From Anabaena cylindrica PCC 7122 (GTDB lineage: Bacteria; Cyanobacteriota; Cyanobacteriia; Cyanobacteriales; Nostocaceae), in NCBI RefSeq assembly GCF_000317695.1, contig NC_019771.1, forward strand, positions 4,578,001 through 4,642,000: DNA of 64,000 nt, read 5' to 3'. The position numbers and the translations under genes are program-made. Shown one piece after another: positions 1 through 7,809 of the stretch. Below the pieces are notes generated by a model, which saw only the letters and a list, made by a program, of their open reading frames with translations, was not told where the DNA came from and did not search any database. Numbering within the stretch: position 1 is the first letter of the stretch; each line of letters starts with the position of its first letter.

Positions 1-131
1 GGAATTATAGCTGTTAATCCAAATACAGTGTAAAGAGTAATACTTTGGTTAGCTTGGCAGTTTTAATATTTTTCTTCTTCATAGCTGAAATAAGCAAAAA
101 CAATTTTGTATTTTTCAGTAATCATCTTTTA

Positions 132-398
132 TCAATCATAATAATATTTACAAGACAGAATAATCAATAAATCTGCTTCAACTTTGTAAACTAATCTATG
201 TTCATCTGTAATTCGTCTTGACCAGTAACCTTGCAATTCATATTTTAGTGGTTCTGGTTTACCTATTCCAGAAAATGCTTCTCTTTGGATATCTTTAATT
301 AATTCCAAGATTTTTTTAAATACTTTTTTATCCTCCTTTCCCCACTCACCTAATTATTCAAAAGCTTCTGGTTCAAATGCTACTTTTCTCATATTCAT
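132..398 (-). pseudogene. YoeB/Txe-family toxin with in-frame stop
   Basis: The minus strand reads as a YoeB-type ribosome-dependent mRNA endonuclease from the ATG at 398 to the TGA at 134-132. Family features are visible: a KDI..EAFSGIGKPEPL segment, YWSRRITDEHRLVYKV with the usual Arg/His residues, and a C-terminal SCKYYYD in place of the common SCRYHY. Codon 15 is a TAA (354-356) at the place where homologues continue EAFE-x-LGEWGKED. No start codon follows directly after the stop, so the toxin is probably inactive unless the stop is read through. It overlaps the 3' end of the preceding antitoxin gene by 26 bases, the usual arrangement of such pairs. Family call is from motif recognition; loss of function is inferred. 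Confidence 0.8.
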
Positions 399-624
399 CT
401 AAATCAACATAAACTAAGTTACCTTTGTCTACATTTTCCATAGCTTTGAGCAGATGTTTTTTGTTAGCTTCTGATTTGAGAAGATAGGTAGTTTCATCTT
501 CTGCAATAGGTGATTCAACTAGGATAATAACTTCTACAACTGTTCCTGGTGGTAGTTCAGTGGTAGATAGTTCGATTTTGCCATCTTTACCGACAATAGC
601 CTTTTGTTTAATTCCACTGAGCAT
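373..624 (-). CDS. Antitoxin of the YoeB-type pair, YefM-like C-terminus
   Basis: 83 residues. The C-terminal half (TTYLLKSEANKKHLLKAMEN.. ending DLDEYEK) resembles the toxin-wrapping tail of YefM/RelB antitoxins. The N-terminal half (KAIVGKDGKIELSTTELPPG) is not a standard Phd/YefM DNA-binding domain; it looks like the short beta-rich start common in cyanobacterial antitoxins. It is encoded just before, and overlaps, the interrupted yoeB-like gene, so the antitoxin may now be an orphan. Function is inferred from pairing and tail similarity. Confidence 0.7.
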   Translation of the reverse strand: MLSGIKQKAIVGKDGKIELSTTELPPGTVVEVIILVESPIAEDETTYLLKSEANKKHLLKAMENVDKGNLVYVDLDEYEKSSI

Positions 625-689
625 AATCTTTAATTACTCTGATAAAGTCAGATGTACTTATTTTATTCTAACTCTATTATTTGAATAAA

Positions 690-1238
690 TTAAGCAACCT
701 GTTCCGCTAGAACTCGACCTTCCACACGCTCATATTCATCCTCAAGCAGCCAAAGTTTTGCTTCTTCATAACTGGAACAAGCAAAAATAATCTTGTAATT
801 TTCTGTAGGATCTAAAATGCAAAAATTATTTTTATCATCACCAAGCAACATCAAAATGTAGGGTGGTATAGAGGTGGGGTCAACCCATATTTCTGTAAAC
901 TGCCAGTTATTGGCTAGGTCGGGTGCGGGGAATGACATGATATTATCTCCAGTGACTTTTATTTCACCATAATGCAGAAGAATTTGACTGCCATTAATAT
1001 CTATTCTATAGCCAATTGCGCTGGCAAAATAGAGTCCATATCGTTCATGATTACGAATGATACCTGTGAACTCCCCATTTTCTATTATGGCTTGCGCTAC
1101 CCTGAGCATTGTTGCTTCATCGTTAAAAACATGAACAAACCCTTCTCGCTGCAATAATATTTGCATTTGTGGTGTGTCTGGGAGATGCTTGGCAATATGT
1201 CTAGTGTCTAGAGTTAGTTGCTTCTCTATTCCACTCAT
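690..1238 (-). CDS. Conserved hypothetical protein (possibly DUF6972 N-terminus)
   Basis: 182 residues, no signal peptide or membrane segment. Residues about 12-55 (RHIAKHLPDTPQ...REGFVHVFNDEATMLRVAQAI) resemble a domain that recurs in cyanobacterial proteins of unknown role and has been called DUF6972; I am unsure of the number. The C-terminal part (about 110-175) is acidic, with a YKIIFACSSYEEAKLWLLEDEYERVEGR stretch split by no obvious motif. It lies between the antitoxin and the GIY-YIG gene on the same strand, 17 bases after the latter, so the two may be co-transcribed. No function can be assigned. Confidence 0.6.
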   Translation of the reverse strand: MSGIEKQLTLDTRHIAKHLPDTPQMQILLQREGFVHVFNDEATMLRVAQAIIENGEFTGIIRNHERYGLYFASAIGYRIDINGSQILLHYGEIKVTGDNIMSFPAPDLANNWQFTEIWVDPTSIPPYILMLLGDDKNNFCILDPTENYKIIFACSSYEEAKLWLLEDEYERVEGRVLAEQVA

Positions 1239-1255
1239 TTAATTTATTAAATAAT

Positions 1256-2074
1256 CTAAATTAATTGAAAATTCCCTAAGTTTAACAAAATTTGAGCAAA
1301 TGAAGATTTTTCACAGTTAATAAATCCTACTGTCAAATAGCTTTTTTTAAATTCCTGAAATCCTGGTTGATTATTAAGAATAACGTAGGGTTTAATAAAT
1401 ATTGTAGAATTGCCACCATACACAATATAACTGAGGTCATAACTATGATCAACTTCGTAGCCATCAGGAATAAAGCAACTTATAATAATATAAATTTTTT
1501 CATTTTTGTAGATAGCTAATTCCGATAAATTGTGATAACCTGAATTTACATAATCTTTATAATTCCCAGATGCTATCAAAAAAATAGGACGTTGTGCTTC
1601 AATAGCTCTAGTTATGAAAGATAGTTTACTTTTACTTGTATTAATTGCTAATTCTTCCCCATCTTCTGCATCAAAATGTGAGCAATATCCAGCTTGCTTA
1701 ACTTGATGAGTTTGAATATAAACTGCACCAACTGATAACTTAGGCTGAGTAGTGACAGCTTTTCTGTTGAGTTCTGGGTGATAATATTTGATAGCTTGTT
1801 TTTCCAGTCTCCTGAGATTTTCTGCAAGGTTGGAAATTCTATTTAATAAATCTTCAGTGACAACTCGATAACGTATAACAGCATTTTCGATTTCTTCAAA
1901 TTCTGACTGACGATGATGATTCAGGTGACGATTTCTCAAATTATGAGAAAGTCCTATATACATAACTGGATAATCACTATTGCCAACATAATAAATACCA
2001 GGTTTCGCTGGTAAATTTTTACGCTGATTATATTGTAAAAATGGCATCTCCTTATAATTTAGATTCAGCTTCAT
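1256..2074 (-). CDS. GIY-YIG nuclease-family protein
   Basis: 272 residues. The N-terminal 80 residues carry a GIY-YIG fold: PGIYYVG at about 24-30 is the GIY part, MYIGLSHNLRNRHLNHHR at about 39-56 is the YIG part with the following Arg and His, and the RLEKQAIKYYHPELNR segment near 90-105 matches the helix and Asn-containing end of the domain. Catalytic activity is plausible because Tyr, Arg, His and the late Glu/Asn are present. The remaining 165 residues have no recognisable domain. Homologues are stand-alone cyanobacterial proteins rather than UvrC or homing endonucleases, so the biological role is unknown. Confidence 0.75.
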   Translation of the reverse strand: MKLNLNYKEMPFLQYNQRKNLPAKPGIYYVGNSDYPVMYIGLSHNLRNRHLNHHRQSEFEEIENAVIRYRVVTEDLLNRISNLAENLRRLEKQAIKYYHPELNRKAVTTQPKLSVGAVYIQTHQVKQAGYCSHFDAEDGEELAINTSKSKLSFITRAIEAQRPIFLIASGNYKDYVNSGYHNLSELAIYKNEKIYIIISCFIPDGYEVDHSYDLSYIVYGGNSTIFIKPYVILNNQPGFQEFKKSYLTVGFINCEKSSFAQILLNLGNFQLI

Positions 2075-2116
2075 AACTTTCTCTTTCTATTCATTAGAAT
2101 TTAGTATATTGTGTGA

Positions 2117-2422
2117 TTAGCGATTGTAGCAACTAACAAATTCTCTAAATACCCAACCCCAAATTCTGTACTGTCCATTGTGATAACCACCTATTTTAGC
2201 CCAAGGTCGTCTTTTATTGTCATAAGTTATTTCAAGAATATAAACTTCCTTGCCATTTTTCAATTTGTTTATGATTCGACCATTAGGGATATCTCGCACA
2301 TTTAGGGGAGTACCTGTAGGATCTGTCACTTGACAAACTTCCTCAGCTTTTGCAGGTAAAATTATAGCATTAATTGCACTACAGAAAACTACAGAAACTA
2401 TTAAGTAAGACCAAATTTTTAT
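2117..2422 (-). CDS. Secreted SH3-like protein with a non-canonical start
   Basis: The mature part (LNVRDIPNGRIINKLKNGKEVYILE.. then WAKIGGYHNGQYRIWGWVFREFV) is a bacterial SH3-like domain. Upstream, in the same frame, lies a clear signal peptide (KIWSYLIVSVVFCSAINAI, then LPAKA-EE as a cleavage site), but the frame has no ATG, GTG or TTG before it; it opens at a TAA near 2447-2449. A ribosome-binding site (AGGAG) sits 8 bases before an ATA at 2422-2420, exactly where an ATG would be expected. The only standard start is a GTG at 2329, after the signal peptide. Either ATA is used, or an ATG-to-ATA mutation has crippled the gene. Confidence 0.6.
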   Translation of the reverse strand: MKIWSYLIVSVVFCSAINAIILPAKAEEVCQVTDPTGTPLNVRDIPNGRIINKLKNGKEVYILEITYDNKRRPWAKIGGYHNGQYRIWGWVFREFVSCYNR

Positions 2423-2489
2423 GAATTTTTCTCCTAGAACTCCAAATTAATTATCATAAATTCAGCTAATAAATCTCGAAAATTAACTT

Positions 2490-2879
2490 TTAAGGACTTT
2501 GAACATCACACTGATTTAGTCCTTTGGACTTCTTGATAAACTTTTCATCAAATGTGTAAAATTGAGAACAGTGTTGAGTATGGGCTAGATGAAAAGCATC
2601 AGCAAAGTCTAAACCATTTTCATGCCATTGAATTACTTGAGCAATTAAGCTAGGATTAGTTAGGTGAACATTAGGTAAACCGAACAAATTTCTTAACGCT
2701 GTACATATCTCATTGGGTTTAAACTTGTATCTAAATCTTAATACCCATTCAGTCTCAAGAATAACCGTATCTGCAATAAAAACATCGTGAGTTTGGAAAA
2801 TTTCCTTACTTTTTTGAAAGTGTAATTCATCGTCTTGAGTTACAAACCTGATAATTATATTTGTATCAATCGCAATCAT
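2490..2879 (-). CDS. VapC-type PIN-domain toxin
   Basis: 129 residues from the ATG at 2879. PIN ribonucleases cut RNA with a cluster of acidic residues; here these are D4 in MIAIDTN, the Glu of ILETEWVLR near 44, and the two Asp of LDFADAFHLAH near 92-97, with a final FYTFDEKF motif. All are intact. A longer reading from 2942 only adds sequence from the duplicated unit. The paired antitoxin gene lies upstream but is now separated by one 112-bp duplicated unit. VapC function is inferred from family and pairing. Confidence 0.85.
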   Translation of the reverse strand: MIAIDTNIIIRFVTQDDELHFQKSKEIFQTHDVFIADTVILETEWVLRFRYKFKPNEICTALRNLFGLPNVHLTNPSLIAQVIQWHENGLDFADAFHLAHTQHCSQFYTFDEKFIKKSKGLNQCDVQSP

Positions 2880-3032
2880 TCCACATTTCCTCAACACCTT
2901 GACGAATTGCATCATCCATACTTTTTTGAAAGTGTAATTCATCGTCTTGAGTTACAAACCTGATAATTATATTTGTATCAATCGCAATCATTCCACATTT
3001 CCTCAACACCTTGACGAATTGCATCATCCATA
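2809..3032. repeat. 112-bp perfect tandem duplication across the vapB-vapC junction
   Basis: Bases 2809-2920 and 2921-3032 are the same 112-bp sequence read directly. The unit contains the last codons of the antitoxin and the first 24 codons of the toxin. Because 112 is not a multiple of three, the copy creates a chimeric small frame rather than a longer protein. Confidence 0.93.
2866..2991 (-). pseudogene. Chimeric 41-residue frame: VapC head fused to VapB tail
   Basis: Starting at the original toxin ATG (2991-2989) the frame runs through the first 24 toxin residues (ending ELHFQKS), then crosses the duplication joint into the copied antitoxin tail (MDDAIRQGVEEMWNDCD) and stops at 2866. The stop overlaps the start of the intact vapC at 2879 in the same way that vapB overlaps this frame, so translational coupling vapB to mini-frame to vapC is kept. 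Whether the peptide is stable is unknown. Confidence 0.7.
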
Positions 3033-3241
3033 TCTTCAAGTGTTGCAGGTTCACCGTGATATTTTAAACAACCTGCTACATCATCTAACTTAGTTACTGA
3101 AAAAGGATTCTTAGGCTTTAACAAAATCCCATCACCCATATCAATAATCACAAATTCCTGACCAACATTCCAATGATAAGCTTCCCGTAAAGATTCAGGA
3201 AGAACTATCTGTCCTTGAGGATATAACTTTGTAACTTCCAT
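2978..3241 (-). CDS. VapB-type antitoxin, AbrB-like N-terminus
   Basis: 87 residues. The N-terminal 50 (KLYPQGQIVLPESLREAYHW, then EFVIIDMGDGILLKPK) form a SpoVT/AbrB swapped-hairpin DNA-binding domain, which in such antitoxins autoregulates the operon. The rest is the acidic toxin-binding tail (LEDMDDAIRQGVEEMW). The stop overlaps the original toxin start at 2991 by 14 bases. It is the first gene of the vapBC pair; the PIN toxin gene downstream is displaced by one duplicated unit. Confidence 0.83.
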   Translation of the reverse strand: MEVTKLYPQGQIVLPESLREAYHWNVGQEFVIIDMGDGILLKPKNPFSVTKLDDVAGCLKYHGEPATLEDMDDAIRQGVEEMWNDCD

Positions 3242-3282
3242 AAATTTAAACCCTTAAAAACATAACACTAATTATAACATTC

Positions 3283-3316
3283 CTCCTCTCTCCGCGCCTC
3301 TGCGTCTCTGCGTGAG
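3283..3316. repeat. Dispersed repeat of the CTCTGCGTCTCTGCGTGAG type
   Basis: A short repeat made of CGCCTCTGCG and TCTCTGCGTGAG blocks. Related copies occur at 13843-13886, 16191-16220 and 17141-17169, always between genes and in the same orientation. Confidence 0.75.
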
Positions 3317-3320
3317 ATAA

Positions 3321-3355
3321 AAACAAAAAAAGGACGAACCCGAAAGTCCGTCCTT
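3321..3355 (-). terminator. Rho-independent terminator of chlL-chlN
   Basis: On the minus strand, AAGGACG (3355-3349) pairs with CGTCCTT (3336-3330) around a 12-base loop, followed at once by a T-rich tract (TTTTTTGTTTTT). It lies 18 bases past the chlN stop. Confidence 0.88.
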
Positions 3356-3372
3356 AAAATTGCCGAAAAAAC

Positions 3373-4776
3373 TTAAATCTTCGCTTCTTCTCTTACCAAC
3401 TTATCCCAACCCAAATCCTTCAGATTATTATTCCTTCTTAAAGGACGAGTTACCAATTCCAAAATGTCACGGGTATTACCAAAACCGTGAATTTGAGCAA
3501 AGGTAAACTCCACAGACCACTTAGTATTAATACCCCGTGCTTCTAGTGGGTTAGCATGAGCCATACCAGTAATTACCAAATCAGGTTTCAACTCATAAAT
3601 CCGTTGAAGTTGATTGTAATTATCAGGCTTCTCCATAATTGTCGGTAGAGGTGAATTCATTTCCTGACAAGTCTTTTCTAACAAAGCCAACTCAGCAGCT
3701 TGATAGCGTTTATCCATGTAAGGAATACCAATTTCCTGAACAGTCATTCCACAGCGAATTAAAAACCGCGCCATAGAAATTTCCAACAGGTTATCACCCA
3801 TCAAAAACACAGATTTACCACGAATCAATTTCACATAATCTTCTACACCAGCCCATATCTGCGCTTCCCTTTCATCTAAACCCTTGGGTGTAATTCCAAA
3901 CACTGAGCAGATTTTTTCAATCCAAGCGCGGGTTCCGTCGGGGCCAATGGGAAATGGTGCGCCTATGAGTTTGCATTTGCGACGACGCATTAAGGTTGTA
4001 GCGGTGCGACTAAGGAAGGGATTCACACCAGCGACATAATACCCTTCTTCAATCACAGGTAATTCTGTAAATCGTTTTGCAGGTAGCCAACCAGAAACTT
4101 TAATACCTTGTTTTTTCAGTTCCAAGGTTAACTGAGTTACTACGGGGTCAGGTAAAGAACCAAACAGCACCAAAGGAGGATGATCTACATACTCAGATTC
4201 ATCTTGGGCGATGTCTTCTTTTTTCTTACCGAAATTCATCAGCTTCTGAATGGCGTTGCGCTCAACTTTTTCAGTTTCTGATACTGGAGACTTTTCTGGA
4301 CAACGATGAGCCATAGCGGCTAACACAGTGTCCTCTCCTTGGGTGAATGCGTAGTCGAGTCCGTTAGCACGGGCGACAACAATGGGAATACCTAAATCAG
4401 CTTCTAACTTGGGTGCTAAACCTTCCAAGTCGGTTTTAATAATTTCTGTGGTGCAAGTACCAATCCAGACAATTACACTAGGATTGCGATCGCGCTTAAT
4501 TTGCTCACACAATCGTTTTAATTCTTCATAATCATTCAATTGTGCCGAAATATCCCCTTCTTCCAACTCTGCCATTGCATAGCGGGGTTCAGCAAAAATC
4601 ATCACTCCCATTGCATTTTGCAGGAAGTAACCGCAGGTTTTTGTTCCAATCACCAAAAAGAAGCTATCTTCAATTTTTTGATATAACCACGCAACGCAGC
4701 TAATAGGACAAAAAGTGTGATAATTTCCGGTTTCACATTCAAAATTTAAAGCTTCTGGCTGTTGAGCAACAGTCAT
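3373..4776 (-). CDS. chlN: Light-independent protochlorophyllide reductase subunit N
   Basis: 467 residues, full length for ChlN. ChlN and ChlB form the catalytic NB component of dark-operative protochlorophyllide oxidoreductase, which reduces ring D of protochlorophyllide with electrons from ChlL. The three cysteines known to bind the NB [4Fe-4S] cluster in the family are visible at 23 (TFCPISC), 48 (GTKTCGY) and 108 (WIGTCTTEI). The nitrogenase MoFe-like fold is evident throughout (FGSLPDPV, GDNLLEISMARFL). It is the last gene of chlL-DUF5331-chlN; chlB is not in this window. A heptamer repeat tract lies between it and the DUF5331 gene. Confidence 0.98.
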   Translation of the reverse strand: MTVAQQPEALNFECETGNYHTFCPISCVAWLYQKIEDSFFLVIGTKTCGYFLQNAMGVMIFAEPRYAMAELEEGDISAQLNDYEELKRLCEQIKRDRNPSVIVWIGTCTTEIIKTDLEGLAPKLEADLGIPIVVARANGLDYAFTQGEDTVLAAMAHRCPEKSPVSETEKVERNAIQKLMNFGKKKEDIAQDESEYVDHPPLVLFGSLPDPVVTQLTLELKKQGIKVSGWLPAKRFTELPVIEEGYYVAGVNPFLSRTATTLMRRRKCKLIGAPFPIGPDGTRAWIEKICSVFGITPKGLDEREAQIWAGVEDYVKLIRGKSVFLMGDNLLEISMARFLIRCGMTVQEIGIPYMDKRYQAAELALLEKTCQEMNSPLPTIMEKPDNYNQLQRIYELKPDLVITGMAHANPLEARGINTKWSVEFTFAQIHGFGNTRDILELVTRPLRRNNNLKDLGWDKLVREEAKI

Positions 4777-4826
4777 ATTAATATTCTCCCCTTAATTTTT
4801 TAAGCTTGTAAAGCAGATGATTGGGG

Positions 4827-4917
4827 ACTAGGGACTGGGTACTAGGTACTAGGGATTGGGGAGATGAAAAGAATATTGATCTTTCTTCAGCTCCCTGCTC
4901 CCTGCTCCCTGCCTTTT
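4827..4917. repeat. Short tandem heptanucleotide repeats between DUF5331 gene and chlN
   Basis: 4827-4861 holds five degenerate ACTAGGG heptamers, and about 4892-4915 holds three CTCCCTG heptamers. Such STRR tracts are characteristic of filamentous heterocystous cyanobacteria. They lie inside the chlL-chlN operon. Confidence 0.85.
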
Positions 4918-4942
4918 GCCTCCTATCACCTGCTTTCAACAA

Positions 4943-5782
4943 TTAATTATTGGGAAAGAGACGAGCCATTTCTGATTCATCAAAAACCTCTGATGGCAGT
5001 TCTTCACCCAAAAGGTCATTATTTTCTTCACCCTCTTGGAGGGATTTTTCATCACCCCAGACATCAGACAGCACATCACGAAATGCGCTCTCTTCCGGTT
5101 GACCTAGATCATCAAACCCATTGTCATCAGATAAATTTAAATCACCTAACGCAGACGCATTGTTGTCTTCCGATAAAGTCATAGACTCAAAGGAAATCCC
5201 ACTAAACTCATCCACTGTTTCTACACTGGATGCTGGTTCGGACTCCTCTAGGATGCTTGCATCAGCTAAAGAAATCTCATCGAAAGCATTGTCATCTACC
5301 AGTGAATTGCTTTCATCCCAATTGACTTGAGTGACATCGATCATTGTGAATTCTTGATCAATGTCCTCTTCCCCAACATCACTTAAATCAGTGCTGGCTG
5401 ATGGTTCCTCTTCCAGAACATCTTCAGCAATATCTTCTAGCACTTCAGGGATGTCTTCAGAAACGTCCAAGTATCTTTTTGGTTCTGTTGTTGGACTCAA
5501 ACGGTTTCCAAGGACAATATCTGGATCAAAATGCAAATCCAATACTTCAATCAGAGTATCAGCATCTGGATTTAATTTAGCAAAGGGAAACATTAACTGG
5601 GCTAGTTTGGGTTCTAGCGCATTTACCACTCCCAGGATGAGGTACGAAGATGGTCGCTTCCCTCCATCGGGGGTATAAACCGATTCTATTGCCATTTGCA
5701 GGGTAATCCAATCGCGGTTCACCTGAAAGAATTGCAACCACTTTTGCTTGATTGAGTCCGTAAAGCTATTAAAGAATGCCAT
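4943..5782 (-). CDS. DUF5331-type protein between chlL and chlN
   Basis: 279 residues. The first 95 residues (FFNSFTDSIKQKWLQFFQVN, then PDGGKRPSSYLILGVVNALEPKLAQLMFPFAKLNPDADTLIEVL split over the domain) form a conserved cyanobacterial domain, which I recall as DUF5331, regularly found between chlL and chlN. The other 180 residues are very acidic and low in complexity (rich in Asp, Glu and Ser), so likely disordered. No catalytic motif is seen. Its place between the two reductase genes suggests a role in assembly or regulation of the dark reductase, but that is inference from position only. Confidence 0.75.
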   Translation of the reverse strand: MAFFNSFTDSIKQKWLQFFQVNRDWITLQMAIESVYTPDGGKRPSSYLILGVVNALEPKLAQLMFPFAKLNPDADTLIEVLDLHFDPDIVLGNRLSPTTEPKRYLDVSEDIPEVLEDIAEDVLEEEPSASTDLSDVGEEDIDQEFTMIDVTQVNWDESNSLVDDNAFDEISLADASILEESEPASSVETVDEFSGISFESMTLSEDNNASALGDLNLSDDNGFDDLGQPEESAFRDVLSDVWGDEKSLQEGEENNDLLGEELPSEVFDESEMARLFPNN

Positions 5783-5814
5783 AGTCTCCCCCCATCCTGA
5801 CGAGGTAAAATGTT

Positions 5815-6681
5815 TTATACAATCATCAAGTCTAGTTCCTCTTCTGCATTAGTGGCTTGTGGTTTACTCGGATTTAGATAAAAATCTGACAACAAAGAGA
5901 AAAGTTCTCTATCTGGAGCATCGTTAGGAACAACACCTTCAGGACGTGCCAATATTTGGTCAGCAATGCTAAGATAATAGTCGCAAACATAGTCCAGTGA
6001 AGGATCTGACTCTGCCATTTCAAACAGTGTTTTACCTTTGACGCGGGAAACACGGATATCTTCAATCAGAGGTAATACCTCTAAAACTGGCATCGGTACT
6101 GCTTCGATGTATTTCTCAATTAAGTCACGCTTGACAGTGCGATTACCAATTAAACCAGCTAAACGCAGTGGGTGAGTGCGTGCTTTCTCACGGACTGAAG
6201 CTGCAATCCGGTTAGCAGCAAACAAAGCATCAAAGCCATTATCAGTAACAATCAGGCAATAATCGGCATAATTGAGTGGTGCTGCAAAACCACCACACAC
6301 AACGTCACCCAGTACGTCAAATAAAATTACATCGTACTCATCAAAAGCATTGAGTTCTTTAAGTAGTTTTACAGTTTCACCTACTACATATCCACCACAA
6401 CCTGCACCAGCCGGAGGCCCACCAGCCTCTACGCAATCTACACCACCATAGCCTTTGTAAATTACATCTTCGGGCCAAACATCTTCGTAGTGGTAATCTT
6501 TTTCTTGCAGAGTGTCAATAATTGTAGGAATCAGAAACCCGGTAAGTGTGAAAGTGCTGTCATGTTTAGGGTCACAGCCAATTTGTAGTACTTTTTTACC
6601 GCGTTTGGCTAGGGCAACTGAGATGTTACAGCTAGTTGTTGATTTGCCAATTCCACCTTTTCCGTAAACTGCTAATTTCAC
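5815..6681 (-). CDS. chlL: Light-independent protochlorophyllide reductase iron protein L
   Basis: 288 residues, a NifH-like ATPase homodimer that passes electrons to ChlN-ChlB. Visible features: P-loop GKGGIGKST at 8-16; cluster-binding cysteines at 95 (AGAGCGGY) and 129 (GDVVCGGF), which bridge a [4Fe-4S] cluster between two subunits; switch segment QIGCDPKHDST at 33-43. The C-terminus ends with a short cyanobacterial tail. First gene of the chlL-DUF5331-chlN group, 32 bases before the DUF5331 start. Confidence 0.98.
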   Translation of the reverse strand: MKLAVYGKGGIGKSTTSCNISVALAKRGKKVLQIGCDPKHDSTFTLTGFLIPTIIDTLQEKDYHYEDVWPEDVIYKGYGGVDCVEAGGPPAGAGCGGYVVGETVKLLKELNAFDEYDVILFDVLGDVVCGGFAAPLNYADYCLIVTDNGFDALFAANRIAASVREKARTHPLRLAGLIGNRTVKRDLIEKYIEAVPMPVLEVLPLIEDIRVSRVKGKTLFEMAESDPSLDYVCDYYLSIADQILARPEGVVPNDAPDRELFSLLSDFYLNPSKPQATNAEEELDLMIV

Positions 6682-7300
6682 TTTTGATTGCCTCTTTAAT
6701 AGTTTCTTTTCAAACTTGCAGCCTTCACCTAGCCTGTATTAGCGACGTGTGAGGTGTGAATGTCATTATTGTGCAAATTTCCTAGAAAAGAAAGGGGCTA
6801 TAAATTTGAAATTTGGCGTTAGACAACTTAATTTAGATATATAAAGACTTTAAGCAATTAATTAGACCTATAAAGCTCAAAAAGTATTTGAAAGTTCTAT
6901 TAAATAAATTTATAAAAAATTTTTAATAAAATAGTTACAAAAAACAAAAAAAATAGATTCGCTGTTTATAACTGTTTACAAACACTTGTAGTTATTTATT
7001 TGCAGCCTATTAACCAGCAGATAAGCTTGTTTTTTCATCAAAAAAGAATTACCATCAGTTAATACTATAAAAATAGCAATGCTTACGGCTGGCTATACCC
7101 AAGAATCTTAGAGAGTATATAAATAGATGCTTTCAGGCAATTTACTCAACATGGAATGATTTAATTGGATGAAAAATGCCTTCTGCTGGCTTCGGCTAAG
7201 AATTGTTAGTTGTAAATAATTATTAAATTAAAAAATTTATATCTAAAAACTAATTAAATCATGACACACATAAATTTGATATATAAATATTAATTTAATC
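6682..7300. other. AT-rich region upstream of chlL
   Basis: About 620 bases with no gene I can support. It must hold the chlL promoter, but I could not pick a confident -10/-35 pair or a regulator site. Confidence 0.5.
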
Positions 7301-7549
7301 TTAATTTTTTTCAACAGCATTGATTTCCTGCAATGATTGCCAACCGGCGTGCCACTGGGAATTATCTTGTAACAATTTTGCATTCAACCAAAAGCGGACT
7401 TGAGGATCGCAAGCAGCCACCATTTCTGCATATACCCACTTACCCTGATTTTTTCGGTTAACAACTTGAAAATGTCGCCACCCATCAATTTTTTGTTGTG
7501 CTGTCCACTTAGAACCGAGTAAATAGGGAAATTTTTGTTTTTTAGGCAT
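7301..7549 (-). CDS. Trp-rich small protein, TIGR02450 family
   Basis: 82 residues rich in Trp and basic residues. The pattern KFPYLLGSKWTA near the start, GWRHFQV at about 23-29 and KWVYAEMVAACDP..RFWL at about 37-55 is the hallmark of the TIGR02450 family of small Trp-rich proteins of cyanobacteria and marine bacteria. No function is known. Start at the ATG at 7549. It stands alone on its strand here. Confidence 0.85.
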   Translation of the reverse strand: MPKKQKFPYLLGSKWTAQQKIDGWRHFQVVNRKNQGKWVYAEMVAACDPQVRFWLNAKLLQDNSQWHAGWQSLQEINAVEKN

Positions 7550-7587
7550 TTTTCAGGTTCTAAAAATCCATATCGAAAATTGAATAT

Positions 7588-7736
7588 AATGGTTCTCGGT
7601 TGAGTGAGATACAAGAACACTATCCCCAACCCCCTCCGGGTTCACCAGTCGCCTACGGTGGGAAACCCGCCTACAGCGCTGGTACACCGCAAGCGATGAG
7701 GGGGGCTATGATGTATTTTATTCAAATGCATACCCC
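7588..7736. repeat. Composite dispersed repeat
   Basis: Begins GGTTGAGTGAGATAC and ends near CAAATGCATACC, with CG-rich small repeats nested inside (GGGAAACCCGCC, GCGATGAGG). A related copy with a different middle lies at about 34583-34671. An open frame running through it (from 7600) is judged an artefact. Confidence 0.7.
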
Positions 7737-7783
7737 AATTAGTACGCTAATTGTTCTGAGCAATGTTGGTTTGCTCAGAACAA
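7737..7783. terminator. Two adjacent hairpins downstream of the RTX gene
   Basis: AATTAG/CTAATT around TACG at 7737-7752, then a perfect 12-bp stem TTGTTCTGAGCA (7751-7762) with TGCTCAGAACAA (7772-7783). They lie just after the minus-strand stop at 7810. No long U-tract follows, so termination is possible but not certain. Confidence 0.5.
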
Positions 7784-7809
7784 ACAAATTAAGTCCAACT
7801 ACAAAATTA

